Assembly: GCF_901933205.1 (NCBI RefSeq)
Contig: NC_044571.1
Coordinates: 59,953,994-60,017,993, forward strand
DNA: 64,000 nucleotides
Source of the DNA: Camarhynchus parvulus
Taxonomy: Eukaryota; Chordata; Aves; Passeriformes; Thraupidae
Reading direction: 5' to 3'
Shown: piece after piece, positions 10,490 to 24,000 of the stretch
Position numbering within the stretch: position 1 is the stretch's first letter
How the letters are laid out: each line of letters starts with the position of its first letter
Position numbers and translations under genes: made by a program
The notes under the pieces: generated by a model
Seen by the model: only the letters and a program-made list of their open reading frames with translations
Told to the model about the DNA's origin: nothing
The model's database searches: none

Positions 10490-13400
10490 TGTCTTTTCTT
10501 GTAAATTCATGGAATATTATTTTTCTTTTCAGCAAACTCAGCTAAGAGCAGTCTTGGTTGGTGCCTGTGTGAGGAAGGGTGTAGTAAACAGTGCATCAGT
10601 AGATGGCATACTTCTTACAGAGTTAAATTGGAGTCCTGCAAGGGATGAGGACCCTGCTTTACTGTCTTTGGGTTGAAAGGTGAGCCTACAGTTCCACTGA
10701 CATGCGGTAAAGTGTCACATGGACTCTACTCACAGCACCAGGGGGATGTAAGAACTACTCAGCTCCATCTTGCCTGGAAACTGGGTTAGTAAGGTTGCCT
10801 TGGTATTTCTCTGTGGACTGAGGTTGCTTTGTCCAGTATTTGGGAAACTAGCTTAGAATTCAGCTTTAGTCTTCTGGACAAATCCAAGAATACTCTGCTA
10901 GTGAAAATGTATGAAGCAGGGCATTTTGCAGGTTTCTTCACTATCCTCAAGTGTTTTGGAATCTTGTGAAATCCCCCAAACAGCATATTGTCAAGTACCC
11001 TAAAATAGTAATGCTGAGCAGAGATGATATGCACAGGACCATTTCTAAGATTTAGAAGTACTGCTGTTGCAGGTAGCTGTCTTTTGATGTATAAGTTGTG
11101 AGTCTACTATTCTCAGCTGGGTTTCATTTCAAGAATTAGGACATTTTTGCTGAAGTTACATTAAAACCAGTAAGCGTGAGTAACTCTGCTTGATTATTTT
11201 TGCAATGGTCGTTTAAAGGAGGTTTCTTCAGTATTTTGAGCTTGCTTCCAAAAGGAGCATTCTTGTGTTTCATGACCATATCTGTTTCAAAGATTTTTTG
11301 TTTGGGTAATGCCTCATGGTCAATCACATGGAAAATAAATGTTAACTGAAGCAAGTAAATGACTTACTCTTCAAATACTGTATGTTCAAAAAAAGGCAAG
11401 TAGTGAGTTGGAAACAAGGAAAAGATTTTCATAAAGGGAAAGAAGATATTCATGTGGAAGATAAATCTGAGCTTTTTTCTTCCTGCCCTGGACTTTATTT
11501 TTCTTTCATTCAGCAGTCTGGTTCTGGCTGGCTTCATTCAACCACAGAACAGTATCCATGCACTTTGTTTAACCTTGGTGTATTAAATTGAGAGTTAAGT
11601 CTCCAGCTAGTCCATAGTCTTCGCCCAACATGTGTGCTACTCCATCTCTTGCTGCTGTTGGTCAGACCTTCCTCTCAGTCCCTAGCCTGAGCTTCTGGTG
11701 TGACTGAATTCCATGCTGGCTATTGCTCCGAGCCTCTGATTGGAAGGTGGCTACGGAAAGTGAGTCATGCCAAGGCTGCAGAAATGTACCCAGATCACTG
11801 ACCTTACTGGTTATTGAGCACCATATTAATCAAATGCTGTCTCTTTCCCCTGCTGTTGAGGCAAACCATGAAGAAATGTGTGACTGCTAGGGGCAAGGGA
11901 ACCAACAAGCATGAGGCCATGTCTGTGGTCAGGGTACTGGCTATCTAGTCCATGACCACACAGCACCTTTCCAAAGAAATGGCAAAAACTGAAATTAGGA
12001 CCTTTATGTAGTCAGAACATATAGTCTGCATTGCCTTTATCCCTCTGAAAATTGCTGCTGCTTGTAGGACTGTGAGGGAGCTTTGTGTGCATTTACTTGG
12101 ATTGATTTGTTTGTTTTTAATTAAGAAAGGGCAAAAGAGAACACTTGTGCAACTCATTTGACTTAGGATTTTGGAATTCTGGTGCTTCAGCCAGGAATCA
12201 GATGAATATTAAGAAAATATAAGTGTGTGATAATGTGGTACTTCTTTCGGCTATTTGCCCCTCTAGCTCACTCAATTCCAATCTCTTATTTTGTACAGCC
12301 TCCACCTCATTTAACTTCTAAGTTAAATCAGATGCTCTTCCTACGCTTTCCTTGTGGCTTTTGCTGGTTTCTACCTTTTTTCTGTCCCTTGTCAAGTCTT
12401 GTAGTGCAGCTGTCATCTTCAGCTTCTCTTTTGACCCTTCTCTGTTGTCCTGATGTGACTTCTGGCCTTCTTATTCTTGTCTGGTGGAAGTGGTTAAAAA
12501 CCAACAAGAGGAGTCTTAGCTGTGAGGCTATGGAACAAGGCTTGCCTACCAGAAATCATCAAGCAGTGAAGAAGAGCTAAACTTGCTTTTGGCTGAGTTT
12601 TTCACTCCTGTAGGAAAGTAATCTGTGGTTGCTTTGGTTTGGAACTGAATTTACTGCTTGCAAAACCCTTGGATTTTATGCTGATCTAAAAGCAACTTTT
12701 AAGTTGATACTGAAGTATAATATAACTCAAACATACTCCATAATTCGTGCTGCTGTATGTGCAGTGTGCTGCTGGTTGGCTTCCAGACACAGGGCAGAAC
12801 TCAGTCCTTTGGAAAGCTGGCAAAATCCCAGTTGTCTCACCCAGCTGCATCATGTCTCAATTTAGATAAATAGTAACCTTTAATAGCAAATAGTCAAGAC
12901 CTTAGAAGGTCATATTTTCAGATTATTGCCCCATAGTATTGTGCTGTGAACAGATGCTGCAACTGAATTGATAACCACACAAAATCAGACACGATGCTGT
13001 GAAAATGCTATCAGTATGGACAGAAATATAACAAAGAACCATCTGCTTCTGCTGGAAGCTGTAGTTCAGAGGAGATGCGTGATGTTTCTGTAGGAAATTA
13101 GAAAATGGCTCGGTGGAAACCAAGCTGTAAAAGCAGAGAAATTATGTCAAGAGAAATGGCAATACTCGGGTGTCCTGTTGAACTCTTCACAGTATGTTAC
13201 GCAGTATACATCAGAGAGTTGGAGTTCTCAGCTAAATCCATTGGAGTTAAAAGGCACTGGGAAGAGGAGAGCATCCAAGCTAACTGTTACAGGACTGTGA
13301 GATGCTTAACTAATATTTCTGTGGCAACAGATCATACATATTTTTCATTCTTTTAGCTTAGGAGGTTCAGAACTTTGCTTGTGTCCTAATTTATTGCTGA

Positions 13401-14800
13401 AAACCACAATGTGAATATTTTATCTTCAGGGCAATCAGAGTTTTCAAAGGGTTAAGCCTGAAACATCCTGACAAGCTTAGTACATGCTGGCATCTTCAAC
13501 AAAACCTCTTTTCTTGTGCCTGCCTGAGAAAATAAAGAGGTGGGTGTTGGAAATTCCCCAAGGAGTCTTCATTAGTATGATCAAAGTGCTTGTGAGAGGC
13601 TGCTAGAGACATGGTTTCAGAGAATTTGGTAATTTTTGTTTAAAATTATCTTGTGAGATTTTTTTTGTCTTCTGCAAGTGTTGGAATGGCACTGCTTATG
13701 GTATATGCCTGTCTTGTAGTCTGTGTGTTAAAAATATGACTTAATTTATTTTTTTCCATGTATTAGCTTGCCACAACTGTTAAGAAAAAATTTTGGTACA
13801 CAAAAAAGTCATCCTTCCTGCTGCCACCCAAATTACACTAGATGAATGATTTAGATTAATTTGGGAAATAGGCATTAATCTGAATACGTGGCAGCAATGA
13901 GAAGGTTCGTTGTTTCCATCGTTCATTTCCAATTTTCTTTCTTAAAATGTAAACATTTTCCAGTAATTAGATTGGAAGTGCAGTAAAGCTAAAGCTCATG
14001 AAATTGTCTCTAATTAACAAGGAGAAAATGAAAGAGAATGAACTGTGGTCACAACACAGTCTTGACCCTGCACCTCACTTAATTTGAACTTAAATTCATT
14101 TCCTACCAACTGTCAAAAGACAGTTTGCAAGTTTGTTTGCAAGTCAAAAGTTCAAACACAGTTGTGTCCTAAATTTCTTTTCTGTTTTTAAATGTGCAGT
14201 TTCTACAGTCTTGGGTTGTTGAGAAGAGTAAAGGCTGCAAAGGTTTTCTTTCTTTTTTATTGTGGTGTCCTTACTGGGTGGGGCTTTTTAACTACTCCAC
14301 CTTCTCAGTCTAACTAGTACTTTTCAGCAGGGGTTATGGATTGCATTGACCCCACATAGCATCCTTGGCACCTATTCCATGGAATTTCTGCATTTTGCTT
14401 CCCTGACTTGGTTTTTATACTGCTCTCTGTTCCTAAAAGGTCTCCCAATCTCAAGTCCTATGCTGCTGACACTTCATTGACCCTGAAGAAGGTTTGATAC
14501 CCTCAAGGAAGGTGAAGTCTGTTGGAAGGAGTCAGTCTGTAAAATGGAACAATGATCCTGGGCTCTTCTGAAGAGTTTTGGATATTCACAATGACTTGTA
14601 TTTACCAAATCCCACAATAGTTATCATTTTTATTACTCTCCCAAATATGTTCAAACTAATATTTTACAATTTCAGATACTTTCCTGTAATAACGCTTGCA
14701 AACAGTAGGCCTTTTCGGGCAAATCTGAAAATTACTCAGGAACTGTCCCAGACTGGTTGCATGTAGAAAAATCCTCATCGTCTGGAAGGTAATCACTTTG
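10490..14800. other. Intergenic sequence with no recognised gene or repeat
   Basis: Mixed AT-rich sequence with only short ORFs (up to 117 codons at 12227-12580, which has no protein-like features). A stretch at about 13880-14100 is rich in TAATTA/TTAAT motifs and includes a TGTGGT core. It looks like a possible conserved non-coding element. Confidence 0.5.
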
Positions 14801-14802
14801 TA

Positions 14803-15283
14803 AATTCTGCTCTGGGCCCCCCAGCATAAGGACATGGACCTGCTGGAGTAGGTGCAGAAGAGGCTACTAACACAATCAGATGGCTGGAGCACCTCTCCTG
14901 TGAAGACAGTGACCTGTGGCTGTTCAGCCTAGAGAAGAGAAGGCTCTGGGGAGGCCTTTACAGCATCTTCCAGTACCTAAAGCAGTCTGCCAGAGAGCTG
15001 GGAGGGGGGCTTTTTACAGGGGCATGTAGTGATAGGAAAAAGGGGAGTGGCTTTAAATTGAAAGAGGAGAGATTTAATCAGATACCTGGAAGAAATTTTT
15101 CACTCTCAGGGTGGTGAGGTGCTGGAACAAGTTGTTCAGGGATTTGTGGATGCCCTATCCCTGGAATTGTTCAAGGCCAGGTTGAGAAACCTGGTCTAGT
15201 GGAAGGTGTTCCTACCCACAGCAGAGGGGTCAAAACTGGATGAGTTTTAGGTCCCTTCTGACCCAAAACATCCTATCCTTCTA
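14803..15283 (+). mobile_element. CR1 LINE, 5'-truncated 3' end
   Basis: About 480 bp recognisable as the CR1 3' end. It runs from CTGGGCCCCCCAGCATAAG through the successive blocks GGCTGGAGCACCTCTCCT, AGAAGAGAAGGCTCTGGGG, TTTTTACAGGGGCATGTAG, GGTGGTGAGGTGCTGGAAC and CTGGTCTAGTGGAAGGTG to the tail near CATCCTATCCTTCTAA. The element is in sense orientation and truncated at its 5' end, as is usual for CR1. It contains no intact reverse-transcriptase frame. Divergence from the avian consensus looks moderate. Confidence 0.9.
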
Positions 15284-18200
15284 AGTACCTGACTGGGTTT
15301 TTTTACCTTTCTGTGGGGAGTCAAAAGGATAAAAAGTCTTGCCCTGTTCTAAATGATGACTCACCTTCAAGGCAGTAGCAAACCCATGGCTACATGAAAG
15401 TCTAGAAATTCCCAAAGATAACACTAGAAATAAAAGAATCTAACATTTCACATTATATTATCTCTCTTGGTTTTGTTTTCCCAAGGGCATGACTTTTTAA
15501 TAAAAACCACAACAGTCTGCACAAAGACTGCATTAAGATGTATAATGTTCATAACACTGTGATTGTCTGGAATAAGGTAATTCTCTGCTCAGCTCTGACA
15601 TGGGGCTTCTGGAAGATCTTTTGGGTAGGTCTACTGTCTCACTCTTCTTTGTTTCTCATTTTGTGAAGCTGACTGATGCCTCCTGCCCTTTGCTCAGGGA
15701 GGTGGTGGGAATTATCTCCCTCTCTCCTCTACGTGAACAAGAAGTCTCCTGCCAAGCTGAATTTGATTGATGAGGCTCCAAGGAAACAGGTCATTGGCAA
15801 AGGATGGTGTGTGGCAGATGGATGTTAACAGGCATGTTAGGTGGTCATGTGTTAATTTAGGTGCAGAGAGCTAATTTAACAGCTAATTAACCAACCCTTG
15901 AGAAGACCTGAAATAACCATTTCAGAATTGCAGTCCTCTCCTATTGAGAATGTATTGGACAGGGGTTGACATGATTGAAAATTGCAGCATAAAAGGTAAA
16001 AATGTTCTTTGTGTTATGTTTGAAAGATATAAAAAATATTTTAGGTAGAGTTACACAAGTAACTGGGTATTTCCTCTTGGTGTATGTGAGTTCAGACTGA
16101 AAATTCTCCTTGTTAGCCTTAAAATGTGTTCTGATGCCTGCAGCCCCTCCAGAGAATGGTTCTTCATACACTCTATTTACAGCTGAGCAGAGGAGAGGCC
16201 TCTGGGATGGTACTGGAGCACATATAATGGGAACAAGGAGATAAAACCATCCTGGCTGTGCTACTCACCTGACAAGTACCGTGCTCTCAAGAAAGCCACA
16301 AAAATATTTTGAAGAAAGCATCATAATCACTCTCCTGCTGGTGGTTTGGTGAACCTCACAGGGCGGCCCACAATCGGATGTCGGCTATACTTTCCAAGCA
16401 GCAGCAGGGCTGGTCAGTGGTTTGACACAAATGCAGCCAAGCTTGTGCTTTGGCTCCAGGTAACGCCACCACAACCTGTTTAGAATGTTTGCTGTGTTTA
16501 TGGTCAGCGATGGATGTTTTGGCTGATCTGGAGCATCACAAGCACCTTCACTATGAATTACTTTGCGCAAATTGCCCAGGTCATCGTCCTTCTGGCTGAA
16601 TCTCATGTAAATGCTGAATACTTGAATTTTCACCCTCATAGAAATACAGAGCTTTGATGCTATAGGCTTGCATGGTAGCAGACTTGGCCAGGTTTTCAGG
16701 CAAGGCCAGTATGTTAAATTATACTAAATGTAGTGCATGCTTCTCTCTGTAGCTTGATAGCTGTAATTTGTTAGCTAGAAATGCACTATTACATACATGC
16801 TGAGGTTTTGTGGATTTCCTGGCTTCGTTGTTACAATGAGGACAAGTGATTAATCATGTAGCATGTCTAGTGATGAGTGAGTACATCCGGTCCTGTTTTT
16901 ATTGCTGTTTTATTTTACTCCCTTTTTATGTATCTCTCTAGCTTACACATAGCTTTTATACCAGTTCTTCTACTCAGCTTTAATCTTTGTACTAATCACC
17001 AAAAATTTCAACAGCCTTCTAAGGACAAAAATGACACAAAAATAAGGCTTTTAAATGCTAAGAAAATTGTCTATACTCAGATCTGTTTTTTCTTTGGAGA
17101 TTTATTCTCTTAGTAGGTAAGAAGTTTTAATTGTTCATGTCTTTTACATTAAGGATGAACATAGAACCCTGGATGCAAAAAGTAAAATTGTGGGTTTTGA
17201 CATTTTCTGAAGTAAATCTTTCCTATCAGGTCCTTATTGTGAACTGTATCTGTGAGATAGATATGTCTTTATTTTCAGCAGCCTTAAGTGATCTCCCACA
17301 TCTTCCTGCCTCCCACCCTCACTTGACCAAAAACACTGTCAGAGAGACTCGGCATCTGCAATATCCCATAAGTAGTGTCCTGGGACCATTTAGATGATAT
17401 TGGTCCATTTTTAGTTCTTTACCTTTTTCTGCATTTTCTTTTAATAACTTTGCTCTGGACATTGCAGTAAAATCTGCCTCATAACTGAATTTACTTTGAA
17501 AAATCTTTGCTTTGCTTTAAAACCCTGTCACCTTTCTCTTCACCACAGTAGGGGTGGCAATTTCAGATTGTAGGAATTTTTTATGATTTTATGATTTCAA
17601 TGCTAGAATTAAAGAAAATGCAGATTTACCCAGCTGTGAAGATGACAGAGGCGGGTTTCTGCAAAGGGGATTTTCCCATTTGATAAGTGTTGCAAGAGAG
17701 TGAGAAGAGCCATTGGCCAAGGGGTGAATGAGGTTACCCACAGGCACCAGTGGTGCACCCAATATGGCTCAGTTGCTGACCTGTGGGTATATGGGTCAGT
17801 GAAGAGGAAGAGATTACTAGAAAAACAAAGAGGTGTTGGAGCTGGGGAATTCTAAGTAGCAGCAAAAATAGGCAACATAATGTCTCAGAGTTTTAATGCA
17901 AAAAATGAAACCAGACAACTTTGCTGTGAGTGCTCGATAACAAACCTTTGGAGAAAGGCATGGATCTCTTAGCTTGTGCACATGCACCTCCAGCCAGTGT
18001 GCAACCAAAGAAGAAAACCTCACACTTTGCAGAACCAGAAATAAAAGTCCAGATAGAGGTAAAACTACAGGCCTGGTGAAGCCCAATAGCAGCAACAGAT
18101 TTTCAAAGATGGGTGTGCTTACTACTTATGTGATCAAATTTGGCATTGTCTACTTTGTGCCTGTCTGCTTGTTCCTCAAATTGACTATGAACATAAGCTC

Positions 18201-20339
18201 ACATTTAGCTGAACACCTGAACTGCCAAGAATGTGTGGACACACACGTTTAAGCCCAGCTGAAGATGTTTACATGGTATAAACAGAGTTCTGCATATCTA
18301 GCTCTAGAATATGAGCTCTGCCGCTGGAAGCTTGTCAGTCCACAGTTTTTAGCTCTTTAGAGGATGTGTGCAGTGTCACCAATCCCAACTTTTGTCAGGA
18401 TTTTTTAGGTGAGATGCATTTGTGTAGGCATCACAGAGGGCTGCAGTCTAAGGATTTTAATGATGAAGATCCTGGTCCTGATTTCCAATTAGGCAATTAT
18501 TTTAAAGTGGAATTTATAGTTATTGGAAAGCCTTTTAAGACTGATGGCATTATGTAAATACAGGAAAATTTCTGGAAGAATCATGTGGGAGGATGACACC
18601 TTTGCTATTGACTGCTGCTAGAAACATAAAATGAAGATGACAAGGCTTGTTATTCCCATGGATGTTCTTACCTTGAGCTTTTATAAAAGCCAATGCATCT
18701 GACAAATCAAGATGACTTATGGATGGCTGAGATGGATATCTGGCATCTTTACTACTTAACAGTGAGGTCATTTTCTACAGAAACTTCTACATATCCTCCA
18801 AGGTCTGCCCTCTGTAAAAGGGGTCAGTAAAATGCATTTGTCAAAATGAGTGCCTGTTTGGAAAATTGCCACTTTCATACACTAATGGGTATGAATCAAG
18901 AGGAAAATAAATAGCTAGGACTCCTTACTGGGTTATTGGCTTCTTTTAGGTTTCAGAGTCAGAAATAAACACACAGTGGTGTCATTAGATTTACTTTATG
19001 AGACCAAAAAATTACTACCAGAATTTAAAATCAGTGTGTTTATGTAGACAAGATCTATTTTTTCTGTTAGGGGCTAATTTTACAGCACTTAGCTTTAACT
19101 TCCCAGAAACATGCAGGACAATGTCCTTGGCCTGTGTATAAAAAGCAGTATTTGACAATATAGTAGCATGTACTGCTTCATGCTGAAAATGGTCTTATCA
19201 GCCCATTAGAGCAATGCAGACATCTCTCAGCCCAAAGCCCACTGCTGACTATCTCTCTTGGTTTACCTGTCCTCAGGTATGCAGGCAGCCTGAGACCACT
19301 GATAGACAGGCTGAGGACCTGCCATGAGTCCTGTTGTGTGCAGACTTCTGCAGTGAACTTCTGAATGGCTGAGAGGATGAAATACCTGATCTGCTGCTGG
19401 ATATTTTTATTTGCTAATAACATCTCCCCTCCATTCCTTTCAGCATGGCTGACAGCATAAAGCTCCAGCCGATGAATAGTCAGGCCAAGATCTGTATGCT
19501 AAGGTGGTCCTGGAAAGACATTTTCCAAAGCATTTAATGCTTCATTTCAGGAATGGACCTGGGATCCCCTTTTGGCAGCTCTAGTACAACTGTTTATGCA
19601 TTTTCTCCAAAGCAGCTTAAATGAGATGTGTAAAATACATAAGCAGGCCTAGAAGGGAGGCCAAGACATTCTCTGTCTTCAGGGAAGAAGCCAATTTATG
19701 GTGCTGCAGTCAGAATGCTCCTCTTATTTCTGTTGCTCATTCTGACATTCGCAGGGTATTTTGCAGCAAGGCTTGGTTAGGACTGTAAAGTCAAATTTTG
19801 CTGGAGCAGTGCAAGTGCCTTGGTGGCTTAAACCCCTCTCAGAAGAGACAAGCATAGAATAAAGTGCATTCTTTCTGGGAGCAATGTTCCTACCAAGAAG
19901 CAAGTATGGGAACAGCAAGAAATATTGTCTACAGATCAGACAGTCTTCTTGTCTACAGATCTACTGTGAGTCATCCTTTAGACATTGCTTGAGCAGAATG
20001 GTACTAGGCTCCCCAGTGAATTTAATAAGGTTCTGAATCCCTTCCTTCTCCAGTCCGGAATTACAGCAGAGATTTGGGGTATAGCTGAAACCCCAACCAT
20101 AAAACCCACAATGTAATAAAAGACTCCTACTCCACAAGCCAAGTCTCTATCAGAGCTGAAATGTCGTTAATGAGAAATATATGCACATAGGGTGATTCAC
20201 CTTGCACTTATGTTGAAATCAGCTGCTCCAAGTTCCCTGTAGGACTCAGGGGAAACAAAACCTCCTTCTGGAGCACGATTGGTCTCATTTCTTGGAGACA
20301 TTTGAAAACAGAATAAATGTCTCTGTTTCTTTTAACAAT
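15284..20339. other. Intergenic sequence with no recognised gene or repeat
   Basis: No exon, RNA gene or well-preserved repeat was recognised. A patch at about 16320-16640 has more CpG than its surroundings and an 84-codon minus-strand ORF (16385-16639), but it matches nothing I know. The rest is ordinary AT-rich sequence. Confidence 0.5.
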
Positions 20340-20775
20340 CACAGAAACAGCATCATAGAATGGTTAAGAGTGAAAAAGACCTCTAACATCACCAAGTCCA
20401 AACATTAATCGAGTACTGTCAAGTCCAGTACTAAATCATGTCCCTAAGTGCCAGATCCATATATTTTTGAATGCTTCCAACGATGGAGATTCCACCACTT
20501 CCCTGGGCGGCCTCTTCCAATGCTTGACTATCCTTCCAGTGAAGAAAATTATCCAATCTAAACCTTTCCAGGAACAACCTCAGGCCATTTACTCTTGTCC
20601 TGTCGCTTGTTACCTGAGAGAAGAGACTAACTCCCATCTTCATACAGCCTCCTTTAAGGTGGTTTTAGAGAGTGATAAGGTCTTCCTTGAGCCTCCTTTT
20701 CTCTAAGTTAAACAGCCCCAACTCCCTCAGTCACTGCCCATAAAACTTGTTTTTCAGTCCTTTCACCAGCTTAAA
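20340..20775 (-). mobile_element. CR1 LINE, 5'-truncated 3' end (antisense)
   Basis: The sequence is the reverse complement of a CR1 3' end. It starts with CATCATAGAATGGTTAAG and continues through ATGTCCCTAAGTGCCAGATC, CCACTTCCCTGGGCGGCCTC, CCAATGCTTGACTATCCTTC and CCATTTACTCTTGTCCTGTC, then the block CTCCTTTTCTCTAAGTTAAAC, to about TTTCACCAGCTT. About 435 bp are preserved, with scattered substitutions. No coding capacity remains. Confidence 0.9.
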
Positions 20776-20818
20776 ACCATAAAGGAGTCTGGGTTACTAG
20801 TTAATGTGTTGATATATA

Positions 20819-21030
20819 CCACAGAATCATGGAATAGTCCAGGTCGAAAGAGAACTCGAAAGATCATCTAGTCCAATCAGTATTCTGGGGGAAAGGGAGC
20901 CTAAATGAAGTTATCTAGCGCCCTGTCTGGTCATAACTGGAAAACCTCCAGTGATGGGAACACCACCATGCCCCTGTGCAGGTTGTTCCAATGAATGATG
21001 ACACTCACTGTAAAATTTTTCTTTCTTGTA
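20819..21030 (-). mobile_element. CR1 LINE fragment (antisense, second copy)
   Basis: A separate CR1 3' end begins about 40 bp after the preceding copy, in the same orientation. It has CACAGAATCATGGAATAGTC, GATCATCTAGTCCAATCAG, CCTCCAGTGATGGGAACACC and CAGGTTGTTCCAATGA. The middle differs from the neighbouring copy, so the two are independent insertions of different CR1 subfamilies rather than one split element. Confidence 0.8.
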
Positions 21031-24000
21031 CTGTTATGATTATATAGTAGTTGTTTGATGTTAGCAGAGCCAAGTCCCACTCTGGGCATCTGACTCTTTG
21101 GATTAAGTGCTCAGTCCCATAAGATATTTGCAATAAATTTCTGTCTAAATGATATGCTTGAAGGACTTTTTTTGGAGTAGTTATGAGATTACCATGTTCC
21201 TGGAAGAAACAGGGAGCAGGGAATGGACGTCAGTTGTAGTCAGTGCTTGAAGTGGAATTGCTTGTTTGTGCAGAGATACTGCCAAGCAGAAAATGGACTG
21301 GAATATTTTCTTATGGGAGTTTCTTCTTAGAATGGCTGCTATAAAAGAACTCTGCATTGCCTTCTCTGGGGCAGGTGGTATTTGTGGACTGCCTGAATCT
21401 GCCTGTAAGAGGCAATATAGAAAACCAAATTATTAATCCTGAGACTGTTCTATCAGAGAGAGCGTAGAGAATGAAAACACATTAGAAAATGCAATTTACC
21501 TGGGCACTTCTGAAGAATATACCTTTGCTTACCAGACAACTCAATACAACTCTAAACTCACCCTGTGTTACTTTTTCCCCAAGCCTTATGACTCAGCTAA
21601 GTATTTTGATAGAAAAACCCAACTGCCTAACTTTATTTCCACGAAGAGGATAATTCCAGAAGTCTCTAGCCATGGCAGAGAAAGAAATTAAAACCAAACA
21701 AACAGCAGGCTGCATGTACTTGTGTTCTTTTCCATCCTGGTCAGTTACCAGTGGTCTTGAAACATTGCAAAAGTTCTGTGTCTAACAAAGTTAATATTAA
21801 AAAAAAATAAAAATCATAATGTCTATCAAGGGAAAGACCCATTTGTTTTACAATTGATGCTTAAAAAAATAAAATATTCTGATAATGCGGAAGAACATGT
21901 CTTGGAGCTGGGAGAGGCTGTCTCACCAAGGAACCTCAGCCCCTAGCATTGGAGGCCTGGCATGAGACAGTAAACCACATGTTCCCTGGGATGAGTGATT
22001 ATTAGTGACAAACAAAAGCAGTTTCGGCAACCCCAAACTTTCAACACTCATGAGTCAGGACCCCAACCAGTCAAAACTGAGAGATGTGCAAGAATGTGTT
22101 CTGTGTTGTTTTTATTTTCTTGCTGGTGGTTGAGCATTCAGGGTGCACATTTTTGTTTTCTTTGTGAGATTGAGACAGTGGACAAATTCTTGCTGTTGGG
22201 TGTTAGGGGTAAAAGGGCTGGTTATCGTGATACCTACAGTGGAACCTCAAAAGGTTGCAAACCCACATTGTTTGTTTTGAACCTGAGCTTTCTTTCCATT
22301 TGCTAACCAATGATTCCTGACAGTTGTGGATATGTTTTTTAGGCATACTTAAAAGTTGCTTGGAAATTCTATCTTAAAAATGGAAAATGTGGTTCTCATA
22401 AAAATCAAAATTTACCACAGGAAGATGGTTGAATTTTTTTTTTTCTGACATGTTTCCATCAGCACTTAACATTAGTTGCCTCAGGTTGGGAGGATCTAGG
22501 ATGCTTGGTGAGTTGCTTGACAGAATCCAAATGAAAAAAAACATATTAATTTAGTATTAATATTAACCCATGTCCTCTGAAGTTCTAAAGGATTCTTGGG
22601 TTCTAGAGTCTCATTTATTTTCAAAGAATAGAGCTCTCCAGTTGCAGTTCCAGGCTTTTGACATACATCCTCTCTATGAGATGCATCACAGATATCTGTG
22701 GCTGTCATACAGCATGGAAGTATGGTCTGATCTGATAGCCTAGATAGCTGTCTGAGCTATAACTTCCCTAAAATACAGAATTCACACTTCCCATATTAGG
22801 AAGTGTGATGAGATTTGTATCTACGCCATTTCTCATTAGAGAGCAATTCCTCTTTTTCATTAGCTGTGTTCATAGGTATTATTGAATCTATTTGCATAAA
22901 AGCACTTCTGCATACAGATTGTTGAGAAAAGGTTCATTTTGCCTCTTCACAATGTAGTTTTGTTATACAAAATGGTGTGGTTCCAGTGACTGATGCGTCC
23001 CCCTTGGCTCCCCACACACCCACTCCACAGTCAGACCAGGTTTCTTCACCTGTTTGACCCCAGATTTCCCAGAGCAGAGTCTCAAGCCTCTGGTTCCTTT
23101 AAGGAATTTTATCATGATGCAGCAATAACTTGAGCTGGTTGCCTTCGAGGAGGGATCCTAAACAAAAGAAATCCCGGGTTTTTACACCCATACCATCAAT
23201 GTGCACAAAAATCTGGATTCTTCCAGTTGAATCCTTGACTCCTGCCATGTGTCTGAGTGATTGGTCACCTGGCTGGTGCCACAGGTCCCTGTGCCCTTTG
23301 TTATGCAAAGGGTCTGCAGTCCATGGCCTCTTGCCTCGGGCTCCCACCACCCAGAGCTCAACCTGCAGCTCCCACTGTATCTTCACACTGAGCTACCTGG
23401 ACCAAATGTATTCCTTAACAATCTTCAAATATTTCAGAAAGAAAAAAAAAAAAGTCCCACAAGAACCTCAGTTTGTTTCTCACTTTTTTAAGTGGCAAGA
23501 TTTACAAGAAGATTTAGTTACTGAATTGCCTTGGCTCTCACTATATGCAATGGAGTGATAGAGGCATATCCAAGAAAAGATAAGGCAGCTCTCCCAAAGT
23601 TTGAATCGGCTTCTGGATGTACCTGTCCAGTTGCAGAGACAGTGGAAGGATTCTAAGGGTATGTCTACACTGACAAATAAAAAAGTGCTGGGAAGTGAGC
23701 CCCAGTGATCCACAGTGCTAAAGAGCTGGCTTGCTCTCCATCATGGTTTCAGAATTCCCACAGAGGTTGTCTCCAGGGTAAACCTTCTATAAAGAGGAGG
23801 TTAGATTTGTGCAGGGAGCACAAAGGCCCATCTGGATCCTAGTTCAGGCATTCACCTTCTTTCATTTATCTCTTAAGACACGAAATTGTACAGAAGAGGT
23901 AAAAATCTAACACAGAAATGTTGCAAAAACCAATGTTCTTTGAAAATCCAGCCCCACATACAAGTAAACCTCTATTTGTTCTGTATCAACAACTCATTTT

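Noticed and set aside
23099..23558. ORFs of 95 and 142 codons on opposite strands
   Set aside because: No recognisable domain, no splice context, and mutual overlap suggest chance.
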